Origin: Patagioenas fasciata
Lineage: Eukaryota > Chordata > Aves > Columbiformes > Columbidae
Length of the DNA: 64,000 nucleotides
Assembly (NCBI RefSeq): GCF_037038585.1
Contig: NC_092541.1
Coordinates: 2,787,445 to 2,851,444, forward strand
Direction: 5' to 3'
The notes beneath the pieces are model-generated. The model made no database searches and was not told the origin of the DNA. It saw only the letters and a list, made by a program, of their open reading frames with translations. Numbering within the stretch: the stretch's first letter is position 1; the number at the start of each line of letters is the position of its first letter. The position numbers and the translations under genes were made by a program. This document shows, piece by piece, positions 1-9,513 of this stretch.

Positions 1-216
1 GCGCAGGGTGGTGCAGAACGTCGTCCTTCTCTCCGACAGCCGCCTGCACCTTTTCCTGCAGAGCCAGCTCTCGGTGCCCGAGATCGAGGCGTGCGTGCAG
101 GGCCAGGGCTCGCGGACGGTGACCGACGCCATCCTGCACTACGCCATGTCCAACTGCGGCTGGGCGCAGGAGGAGCAGAGCCGCCCCGCGCTGCTGCCGG
201 GGGACCCGCGTCCCGG
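1..216 (+). CDS. SNX11: SNX11 penultimate coding exon (5' part outside window)
   Basis: Sorting nexin 11 is a small endosomal protein whose extended PX domain binds phosphatidylinositol 3-phosphate and helps sort membrane cargo. Reading from base 2, the exon encodes a segment with [15 protein letters not shown], then [11 protein letters not shown], then [16 protein letters not shown]. These match the end of the PX fold and the two extra helices that define the extended PX domain of SNX10/SNX11. The pattern is so close to mammalian SNX11 that the identity is firm. The exon ends in a GT donor at 217-218 in phase 2 (two bases of a Gly codon). Its upstream limit and all earlier exons are left of the window. 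Synteny with SKAP1 supports the call, since the two genes are neighbours in mammals. Confidence 0.93.
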
Positions 217-300
217 GTAACACCAGCGGGGAAGGACAGGGCTGGGGTCCCGCGCTGTCCCCAGGTCCCGTCTCCGCTCTGACACGTCCTCTCGTTTCAG

Positions 301-442
301 CTGCGCTGGCCTGGGGAACCCGCAGGGGCTGAGCTGCCTCCAGACTTTCCCGCACTGGAGCGACTTTGGGATGGATGACGCGCACTCGGACAGTCCGGAG
401 GAGCCCGCGGAGCCCCTGGGCGGGCAGCGGGAGCCGCAGTGA
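301..442 (+). CDS. SNX11: SNX11 terminal coding exon
   Basis: A short 84-bp intron (217-300) ends in a pyrimidine-rich acceptor, CTCTCGTTTCAG. Joining phase-2 GG with the first C restores a Gly codon and the frame stays open to TGA at 440-442. The tail is acidic (FGMDDAHSDSPEEPAEP). The C-terminal tail after the [16 protein letters not shown] helix is therefore only about 60 residues, clearly shorter than the roughly 100-residue tail of human SNX11, and I see no clear similarity between the two. Tails of this family vary a lot. The splice join and frame are seen directly; that this is the main isoform is inference, since intron retention would stop translation at once at 218-220. Confidence 0.78.
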
Positions 443-1295
443 CGCTCTGGGGACATCACCTGCCCTCCCCAGCACCCGCAGCCCTCGCTGGAAGAGGGAC
501 CACTGCTGTCCAGGCTGGTGGGACTGGGGCTGCGCTGGGAGCACAGCCGTGTCCCTGGCTCTGCGGTGTCTGGGGCTCACATGCTCTCTCCCTGCTGACT
601 CTCGCCTGTCCCCATGTCCCAGGCAGTGTGTTCGTGTCATTCTCCTCTCTGGAGAAGGGATCTAATGGTTAGTGAAACCCGTGTTTGTTGTTCCCGTGGT
701 CTTTGCTCTCTGCAGCAGCAGCAGCGGGGCTGAACTGGGCGGCAGTGCCAGCGCAGTGCTGTGTCCCTAGCACAGGGGGGACGGTGGCACCTCCAGCATG
801 ATGGAGCAGGGGCTGGCCGCTGCTCAGCATGTCCCTTTAGTGTCCCCCTTGCTGCTGTAGGCAGGGGAGGCTGCATTTCCCCAGTACCAGGTGCGTTGTA
901 CAGCTCCTGGTGGGGAGGTCTCAGCTGCATGGAGCCCACACATGGGGGGCAGATCCCAGGGCTGGGGCCTCCTGGCAGAGCTCGTCCCACAGCTGGGACG
1001 GGTGAGAACGAGCTTCCCTGGGGAGCACAGGAGAGGGGGGACAGTTTTTCTCCCCAACCCTTTTGAGGTGATGGGTTCTTTCCCAGTGTACCCATTGCCC
1101 TGCATGGGGGGCTGGGGGGGTCTCGTTTGCTCTGAGAGCAGGAGCGCGGCGCTGCCGTGGGGTCGGTGTCTGGCAATGTCGGTTGCTCCCGGTGCCGCTC
1201 CCTGCGCTCTCCCGCACCTTTTCCTCCCCCCTCGGCACTGGTGACGGCAAAGCCGACGTGCTCTGACTCGAAATAAAAATGAAGTAGAGGAAGAG
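443..1295 (+). other. SNX11: SNX11 3' UTR with poly(A) signal
   Basis: GC-rich sequence after the SNX11 stop leads to AATAAA at 1272-1277, the first canonical signal downstream of the stop. Cleavage would fall about 15-25 bases later. The long open frames here on the minus strand (for example 637-1707) are a by-product of high GC content and match no protein I know. Confidence 0.6.
1272..1277 (+). terminator. SNX11: SNX11 poly(A) signal AATAAA
   Basis: Canonical hexamer about 830 bases after the SNX11 stop codon, on the coding strand. Confidence 0.65.
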
Positions 1296-3114
1296 GCTCG
1301 ACTGGTCGCTGGCAACGCGCGTCCTCAGTGCGGGGGCGGAGGGAGCTGAGTGGCGGCCCAGCTAATTGCGGAGAAATGGCTTTTGGGGAAAAAAGGGTTG
1401 TTGCACCTCTGGCTGTGGGGCTGGAGCTGCTGGAACCAGCGCAGAGGTCCCCGGGGGGACCCAGCACAAGGGTGGCAGCGGACAGGCAGGGCAAGGGGGT
1501 TCCACCTTGGCCCTGAAGTGAGATTTGCAGTGCTGGGTCTGGCCAGGGGGGGTCCAGGACCCGTGCAGGGGTCAGGACCCATCGGGGAGGGGGTGGGAGA
1601 GCTGGAAAGCCATCGAGGCGCATCCAAAATGTCAAGAGAAGTTCACGGCGAAGGCTGGCAGCTGCTGGCGCGCTGGAGCGCTGCTGCCATTGGCTGTCCC
1701 CCCTCATGCATATTCATACGTATTCATGAGCGTGCGGCTCCAAACGGTGCAGCTGTGAGCCCAGCTGTGCCCAGGACCCGCTGCTGCGCCCACGCGTGTC
1801 CTCGCCCACGGCCGGGGCTGTGTCCTCCCCCAGGCCCCCGGTACAGTTCTCAGCCTGGCACCGCCATGGCCTTCGCTTGGTGCCATGCCAGGAGCTGCTC
1901 TCAGAGGGGGGTTCGGCTGTGCCCCCCTCCCGCCCATGGTGCCCGACCTCCCTCTCAGCGCCACTGCTGGCGGTGGGTCAGAGCCTGGCAGAGATTGTTT
2001 TTAGTGGTGTTGATCAGCTTTGCAAAGCTGTCGGGAAAACAGTGACTCAGAGGCAATCTGGCCATGGAGGGGACACAGCCCTGCTCAGGGAGCAGAGCAT
2101 CCGTGTCCCCCAGGGCTGCAGACAGACCCACACCTGGGAGGCATCAGACTGGGGTTTGCTGCAGAGGCTGGGGGTGATGGCCCTGGGGATGATGGTCCCC
2201 TTGGTCACACACAGGGCTGGCTCAGGCTGCAGGCAAGCGGCATGTGGGGGGGTCACAGTGACTCAGCTCTGGGCATGGAGCCACAACCCCATCACCTGCG
2301 TGGGGCCAGGGACACAGTGGGCACATCTCCCTCCTCTCACCGCCTGCCACGGAGGGGGTCAGGATCCCCAACAGCGCATCCCACCCCTGGGCTGCAAAAC
2401 CAGCCCCCGGCTGGGCCAGAGCTCCCGGGAATGGCGCTGGAGGGCCAGACACGGGCCCCACAGCTGCCCCCAAATGAGCTGGTGCTTGTGAGATACTCGT
2501 GGATGGGGAAGCGGAGATGAGGGAGCCAGAAGAGGGAGCGATTCTCTCTGTGGGTGCACAGATCCCAGCCCCTCCATCACCAGGGGGATTTGAGCCAGGC
2601 TTGTGCTGGGCCAAACTGAGCTCTGCGCACCCCAAACTACCCTTGCACCCCAAAGCCATGCCGGGCAGGGGGGCAGCGAGGCAGTGGGCACCGGGACAGG
2701 TTCGGCTGCATCCCCACAGCCCCCCCGCCAAGCCTCTGGGGCCCTAGGGAGCCTCCCAAGTTGTGCTCGGCTGCCAAACATCTGCCCAGCTGTGCGAGGG
2801 AGCAGCCATTCAGCCACCGCTGGGGCTCACCCCGCCGGCGATGCTCCCGGTTTGGCACCGGCTGGGGCTGGGGGGGCCGGGGGCTGCAGCCAGCAGGTTG
2901 GGCCCCCCCGGGCCGGCTGCAGCCAGCAGGTTCTTACCACCATCTAGCGGCTCCTCAGCCAAGTGCGGGAGGAGGAGGAGGATGCGCTGATTGAATCCTC
3001 AGCCATGAGCTGGGCTGGAGCTGGACTGGGGGGGGCTCTGGGGGGGCTCAGATCTGGGGGGCTGCAGTGGGGGGCAGCACCCAGCTCCAGACTGGCAATG
3101 AAGTCTGGAGCAGC
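1296..3114. other. Intergenic gap between convergent SNX11 and SKAP1
   Basis: GC-rich tail-to-tail spacer. I see no exon with supporting splice sites. One 18-bp motif (GGCTGCAGCCAGCAGGTT) occurs twice within 2880-2935. A short AT-richer patch with ATGCATATTCAT lies near 1706. Many open frames here are compositional. Confidence 0.6.
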
Positions 3115-3421
3115 CAAACACAGAGAGGAAAATGGTTTTATTGGGGGCTGCCACCCCCCCAGGCACAGCCGGGCAATGGGACACGGGGCTCTTCCTGCGG
3201 TGGGTGCCCATAGCCGGGGGGGCGGTGTCGCTGGTGTCTCAGCACGGCCAGGGACAGAGGAGCACCCGGGTCCACCTGCTCCCGTGTTAAACAGAGGCCA
3301 GGAGATGGAGCCAAAGCCGGTGCTCAAGGGCACCCCAGGACCGCAGCCACCCCAGCGCCCACCTCCCGCCCCCTCCCCAGTGGGTGCCCCCGGATGCCAG
3401 CTCTCACCAGGGCCGCGGTGC
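3115..3421 (-). other. SKAP1: SKAP1 3' UTR
   Basis: About 300 bases from the stop codon to just past the only good poly(A) signal (AATAAA on the minus strand, 3137-3142). The exact cleavage site is inferred. Confidence 0.65.
3137..3142 (-). terminator. SKAP1: SKAP1 poly(A) signal AATAAA
   Basis: TTTATT on the + strand reads AATAAA on the coding strand, about 280 bases after the SKAP1 stop. Confidence 0.7.
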
Positions 3422-3523
3422 TCATCGCTCCTCCAGCTCGTAGGCAGGTGCCAGGTAATCCCTGGGGACGATCCCCACGGCGCTGTCGAGCTCCCCGACC
3501 CACCAGCCGTACACGTTGTACTC
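3422..3523 (-). CDS. SKAP1: SKAP1 last coding exon: C-terminal half of SH3 domain
   Basis: The exon encodes [20 protein letters not shown], then [13 protein letters not shown] and TGA at 3422-3424. This is nearly identical to the end of human SKAP1. WW (the ligand-binding tryptophan and its partner) and GIVPRDYL (the 3-10 helix that closes the proline-peptide groove) are the diagnostic SH3 features. The acceptor is GTGTCCCCAG immediately before the first Glu codon, phase 0, which matches the phase-0 donor of the preceding exon. SH3 of SKAP1 binds the proline-rich part of FYB/ADAP. The ending ELEER is shared with mammals, so the protein is complete at its C-terminus. Confidence 0.96.
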   Translation of the reverse strand, partial: EYNVYGWWVGELDSAVGIVPRDYLAPAYELEER

Positions 3524-6500
3524 CTGGGGACACACAGCGGGGGACACGAGGTCAGCGCTGGGACAGGGGACGCAGCTCAGGTCCCTTGGGCACCCGGATC
3601 TGCAGAGAGCAGCCCATAACGTCCCACCAGAAAACCACCCCGTCCCACCTGCCCCCTTGCAAACCCTCCTGTCCTCCCTCACTCCCTGGGACAGGGCTTG
3701 GGGCTTGCTTGGGAACTCCGTATTTAATTCACACCTTGATGTTTTGGGGAACTTTAGTGACAGACAAACCTGGGATGGCCCAGGCTCCATTCAGGTGCAT
3801 CAGGCCAAGTTACACCCCCCCCCCCCAATTTATCTCTGATTTCCCCCTGACTGCAGATATTGAAGGCAAATAATAACAGAGAAAACCTCCACCCCACCGT
3901 GCATGCGAGAGGAGGAGTTAACACACATGGGCTTAAGAAGTTGGCCATCAAATTAGATCTTATTAAAGAAGGAGTTAAAGGTGGGGGGTTCAGCCTGGCT
4001 GGGGGGTTCAGCGTGTCCCCAGCTCATCCCAGTGGGAAAGGGCTTTGCCTGGGACAGTCCCCAGGGACAGGGAGGAAAAATCCGGCTGCAAAACCAGAAG
4101 GAAATAATTGGGGTTTATTTGCTGTAGGTTGGAGAGCCATGGGGAGAGGGGCCGAGCTGCACCCTGGGCACGATGGGGACCCCGCTCCCCCCGCTCCGCT
4201 GCAGCCCCACGCTATGAGGTATTTTAAAATAATTTCTGCTTTGATGAATTGCCGGGTAGCCCACGATTGCTCATAATCAAAGGGAGGCAAATGCAAATGA
4301 GAGCCAGCCGAGAACTCGCGGCACCGAGCGTTTATTTCACCGCGCGGTGCCAAAAAGAATTAAAACAACATTAAACTCCCGGCAATAATGTTTAAGTCCT
4401 CGTTTCCAAGTGCCAAATTGCACCACTCTGGATCATACAGATGTTCGTTAATTATGCTAATTTTTATTAAACTATTAAAACGAGGAGAGCACTGGCACAG
4501 CGAGGCAGAGCCCAGTGCAGGGTGAACTCTGCTCCCGTCTGGAGGTGCTCATTTCCATCTCGCTAACGGGCTGACGCCTGGTACCGGCGTTTGGAGGGGG
4601 ACGAGGAGGAGGAGGAGGATGGTTTTGCTGGAATCTACCTAATTACACACTAATGGGGCCTCTGTGCTCAGTACCTGCCTGGACTGGGCTGTTGAGGGAG
4701 GGGGGGAAGTAATTTAGCTGAGACTTTACAGAAGGGACTGGAAACCCACTAATTGGGAAGATAATTGTTCCAGCGAGGTTGGGGGGCCCTGGGCAGCATC
4801 AGGAGAGGGGAGTGGGGTGTTCTGCTCCCTCCACCCGCTCAACCTCCAGTAGGAGCTCATGGAGGCAGCACCCATGGGTGCTGGTGCTGCGCTGGGAGCC
4901 CCCGGGTACCCTGGCAGAGTGGAGGCTGGGAAACTGGAACCCAGTGCCCTTTCCAGGCTGGCAGGTAACAGGGAGCTGGATGTGGGGCTCATTCCACCCC
5001 CCCCATCCACCCATCCTCTACATGGTCAAGATGGCCTCGCTCCCCCCCAAAATGCTGAGATTTGCTCCCAGAAGGAAGAAAACCTCTCAAAGCTTCTCCA
5101 CATTCCACTCCCGAGATGCCGGTGTCAAGCGAAGCCGGAGCAGACGCTCGTTCCCATAATCGCCCGCAATCGGGGCTTTTACGGCGGGTTGGTACGCAGG
5201 GCCATAAAAGGCTTTATGCTGCTCATCTCCAGTGAGAAGGAGAAGGGGGTAAAAGAAACAAGATGACAACCACAATCCTGCTCCTGTCGCTGCCCCGCAC
5301 CACGGCTCCTCCAGCATCCCTGTCTCGTGGGACCCTCAACGTGCAGCCGCATCCTTCCCAGCTCCATGAGATCAGAGTGTCCCGTCCGACACCCCTCCCG
5401 CCCCTCGCCCCGGGATGATATTTACTCCCCATCCCTCCTCGGCACTGCGCTCCTCCGCCAGCCCTCGTAAACAAGCCCGTCGGGCTCGGGGAAGGCCATT
5501 AATCACCCCCCTTCGCACAGAAGATCAATGACGCTTTGATGGATGCCGAAGGAAAAGCCAATCAGTCAGGGACTTATCGGTTTATGATTGCTCGGCCCCA
5601 TTATTAGTGCTTGTGTGTCATACATTATTGTTAGGAAAATGGAGGGATCTAATTCATAGATGAGGTATCGCGGGCGTGCGAGGGGTCGGCTGACACCGGG
5701 GAATTTTATACCAGGTCAGCCATACATCTATTTACCTCAAAAACCGGCTCAGAGCCGCAGCAAGCTCAGAAATGGAGAGGCTACCTGTCCTTGGGGATTC
5801 GGAGCTGGCGGTAGCTGCGGGATGCAGCTGGGAACGCTGTTTCCTTGGATCATCACCCACAGAGCACAAAGAGGAGGAATTTGGGTGATGCTCACCCTTT
5901 GCTTCAGCCTGTGCCCCCCCTGCCCCCATGCTGCTCTTTTGTAGGGTAAATCCCTACAAAAATAAACGACTCCCGCTTGCTTCTAATGATTCAACTCTCA
6001 AGGAGCTGAGGACTAGCAGCTGGGACATCGCTCCGTCCCCTTGTCTTGTCTGCAGCACCTGCTCCAGCATCGCCCATGGTGCCCCATGCCAGCAGGGTCT
6101 GGGTGTCCCATCCCATGGGGGTCCCTGTGTCCCATCCTGCGCAGTGTCCGTGTACCAGCCCAGGAGGAAGAAGCCACCGGAGACAAGGGGCTCAGAGTGA
6201 GCGGTACCAGGGGCTGGGGGAGAGGAAGGTGATGGTCCAGCTGGGAAGGCCCCGCAGAAATGTCCCCCAGGCCTCGGGTGGCACATGGGCAGGTGTGGTG
6301 AGGACGCCGCTGTGGCTCCTAAGACGAGTCCTCAGGCTGCCCGCGGGGACAGCGGCCCGAGCCAATTCAGCACGTAGCCTGTTGGCCATTTCCCACTGAA
6401 AACAACCACCCACCAACCCACCAAGAGAGGTGGCACCACAGCAAGGAGGACAAGCCAACCCCGAGCACACCGTGGTGCCACAACCTGGCTTGGGGTGTCA

Positions 6501-7495
6501 CCACGGCTGGGGCGGGAGGGACACTGTCCCTTTGGGTGCCCTGGGGAGGACGCGGCAGCAGGGGGACAGCAGAGGGGACGCAAGCCGGGGTGGACAGACG
6601 GCGCTGCCGGGTCCCCATGCAGCTGGGGCTGTGCTGGGGGACAATAGCGGCGGCAGCATCGGATCCGCGGCGCTGATGGGATCGGGAGCCCGTGCAAAAC
6701 CGCCGTATTAATATTTATTCCACCAAGCGCGCGGCTCCCGGCTCCGCGCGGCTCTGACCGCAGTACCAACCCTCAGGCACCGCAAACACAATTTGAAAAC
6801 AATGTGACGGAAATGTTTAATCTGCTCAGCCCATCTGTGCTGCGTATTTCTCCAGATCTCCCTGAGAGAGGCGCCTTCGAATCTCCACATTGCCTTTAAT
6901 ATTCTCCTAAATCACCTCCCCACTGCACTTCAAGGGCCATTGCTACAATATCACAGGTTCATCGAGAGTGCACGGGAGAAGGGGGGTGCAGGGAAGGGAG
7001 GGTGAGGGACGGGGGTGTCGGCTGGGATATTTTTTATTTTAAAATATTTCCCAGGGATGGTGTTCCTGTGCCCCTCGGACAGGCAGGAGAGAGGAGAAAG
7101 CAAAAGAGGAGGGGGGGAAATAAGAGGGAAGTTATTGTGCTGTTGCTGGGAGGCGATTAGCGAGGCTGTTTAGAAGCAAACAGGCTGGAATGGAGCAAAA
7201 ATCATTTCCAAAGAATCGCTTTTATTAATCTCCTTCCTCGGCCGCTCGCTTTCATGTGCGGCTGCCGTTATTCCTCTCTCCGGAGGATCCATCCTGCTTC
7301 GAGCTCCATGTGCAAAATGGGTGCAGATGCTTGGGGAGGGGACACCCTGGTGGGGGCTGGATGGGCCCAGCACTCCTGGGTCCCCCTGTCCTGGCACAAC
7401 CATGACCTACGGCCAAGATGCTCCAGTTCAGGAGCATCACCCTTCTCTGCCTCAGTTTCCCTATGGCACTACGACTGATCCCTTCACGTGGCTTT

Positions 7496-7826
7496 TAAAG
7501 GGGCTCATAAAAAGGACAGGGACAGAGTTTCGAGCAGGGCTTGTTGCGACAGGCCAAGGAGTGATGGTTTTAAACTAAAGGAGAGGATATTCAGGCTGGA
7601 TATAAGGAAATTGTTGTCCCTGAGGGTGGTGAGAGCCTGGCCCAGGTTGCCCAGAGAGGTGGTGGATGAACCATCCCTGGAGACATCCCAGGCCAGGCTG
7701 GACGGGGCTCTGAGCAACATGAGCTGGTGAAGATGTCCCTGCTCATGGCAGGGGGGGCACTGGGGGGGCACTGGGGGGACTGGAAAGGGCCCTCCAACCA
7801 AAACCATTCTGTGATTCTAGTGATTC
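7496..7826 (+). mobile_element. CR1 LINE, truncated 3' end
   Basis: The run GCAGGGCTTGTTGCGACAGG ... TTGCCCAGAGAGGTGGTGGA ... AGATGTCCCTGCTCATGGCA ... ATTCTGTGATTCT follows the 3' end of chicken repeat 1 base for base in long stretches. The element is 5'-truncated, as most CR1 copies are, and has no target-site duplication or coding capacity. It is antisense to SKAP1. A short G-rich tandem expansion (GGGGGGGCACTG repeated) interrupts it just before the 3' tail. Confidence 0.92.
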
Positions 7827-7829
7827 GAG

Positions 7830-8828
7830 TGGGAGGTGGCGGCGGTTGCGTGGGGTCCAGGGGGTGTGCAGGATGCAGGGGGTGCGGTTGCGGGGGTGCA
7901 GTCACAGGGGGGAATGGTTACCAGGGGGTGCAGGATGCAGGGGGCGCAGTTATGGGGGCTGTGGGCTCAGGGGATGTGTTTACAGTGGGGTGCAGGATGT
8001 GGGGGGTGTGGTGTGGGGGCTGTGAGCCCAGAGGTGCGTTACAGGGGGTGCGTTGTGGGGGGTGTGAGCCCGGGGGTGCGTTTACAGTGGGTGTGTTGTG
8101 GGGTGCGGTTGTGGGGGGTGTGAGCCCAGGAGTGCGTTACAGGGGGTGCGTTGTGGGGGCTGTGAGCCCGGGGGTGCGTTTACAGGGGGTGCAGTTGTGG
8201 GGTGCGATTGTGGGGGCTGTGAGCCTGGGGTGCGTTACAGGGGGTGCAGTGCGGTTGTGGGGGCTGTGAGCCCGGGGATGCATTTACAGGGGGTGCAGCA
8301 CGGTTGTGGGGGCTGTGAGCCTGGGGTGCGTTACAGGGGGTGCAGTGCGGTTGTGGGGGCTGTGAGCCCGGGGATGCATTTACAGGGGGTGCAGCACGGT
8401 TGTGGGGGCTGTGAGCCTGGGGTGCGTTACGGGGGGTGCAGTGTGGTTGTGGGGGCTGTGAGCCCGGGGTGCGTTACAGGGGGTGCAGCGCGGTTGTGGG
8501 GGCTGTGAGCCCGGGGTGCGTTACGGGGGGTGCAGTGTGGTTGTGGGGGCTGTGAGCCTGGGGTGCGTTACAGGGGGTGCAGTGCGGTTGTGGGGGCTGT
8601 GAGCCCGGGGTGCGTTACAGGGGGTGCAGTGCGGTTGTGGGGGCTGTGAGCCCGGGGTGCGTTACAGGGGGTGCAGCGCGGTTGTGGGGGCTGTGAGCCC
8701 GGGGATGCGTTACAGGGGGTGCAGCGCGGTTGTGGGGGCTGTGAGCCCGGGGTGCGTTACAGGGGGTGCAGCGCGTTTGTGGGGGCTGTGAGCCCGGGGT
8801 GCGTTACAGGGGGTGCGTTGCGGGGTGC
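7830..8828 (+). repeat. 47-bp G-rich minisatellite
   Basis: About twenty tandem copies of a unit containing GGGGGCTGTGAGCCCGGGG, TGCGTTACAGGGGG and TGCAGTGCGGTTGTG. GCGTTAC recurs 47 bases apart in the regular part (for example 8471 and 8518). The left end is more degenerate. Each unit has several runs of four or five G, giving G-quadruplex potential on the + strand; the SKAP1 transcript would carry the C-rich strand. It starts directly after the CR1 tail. Confidence 0.93.
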
Positions 8829-9478
8829 GGTGGGGCCGCGGGCCGGGCCGGGGGCCGGGCAGCATCCCCGCGTTGCCATGGCAGCCGTGCCGGCTCCGCT
8901 CCCGCATCCCCGGGGGCCGCGCAGCCGGATCCACCTGCTCCTTCCCGACCCTCCGCGGGGTCATCGTCAGGTCGGCAGAATAAATGAACGCGAGCACTAA
9001 TGATGTGTTTGCTGGCTGTTTATGCTCTCTGTGTGTCAGGGGCACTCACATTTAGAGAGCTCATTATGGCTGCAATTAGACTGCACCATTGCTAGATATT
9101 TAACTCCTTTTTCTTTTAAATTAGCATTTTAATAACGTGCTTTGAGCAGGGGAAACAAAATGACCATTTTTCACGGACAAACTTCCTAGCTGTAGGTGCA
9201 ACTTTAATGGCAAAGTTGCAAGGGAGGTAAAATAAGATGAGGCCTGTTCTCTTCCCACCTCTCCCTGCCCTCTCCCCCTCCCGCCACCGGGAAGGGGGGG
9301 AAAAAAAGAAGGGAGAGATTTTTATTTGCTTTATCGCACACTCCATTTCCTAAATTTGTTCTGCAGCCAATTATTTTCGCCTTTAAAGTCCTGAACGCTC
9401 ACGCCTGATGAAAATGAGCAGCCATCTGAGTTAAACTCTGCCTGTGACCTGTGAAGAGGGCTGGAGATAATTGCGGAC

Positions 9479-9513
9479 ATGTGTGTGTGTGTGTGCGTGT
9501 GTGTGCACACGCG
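9479..9513. repeat. (TG)n/(GT)n microsatellite
   Basis: Imperfect TG dinucleotide tract with CG interruptions. Confidence 0.9.

Noticed and set aside
637-1707. 356-residue open frame on the minus strand
   Set aside because: It is antisense to the SNX11 3' UTR, Pro/Arg/Ser-rich as expected in GC-rich DNA, has no family motif or splice support, and overlaps competing frames of the same kind.
7727-9000. Glycine/cysteine-rich repeat proteins on the plus strand
   Set aside because: They are translations of the 47-bp minisatellite; 47 is not a multiple of three, so no stable protein repeat exists.
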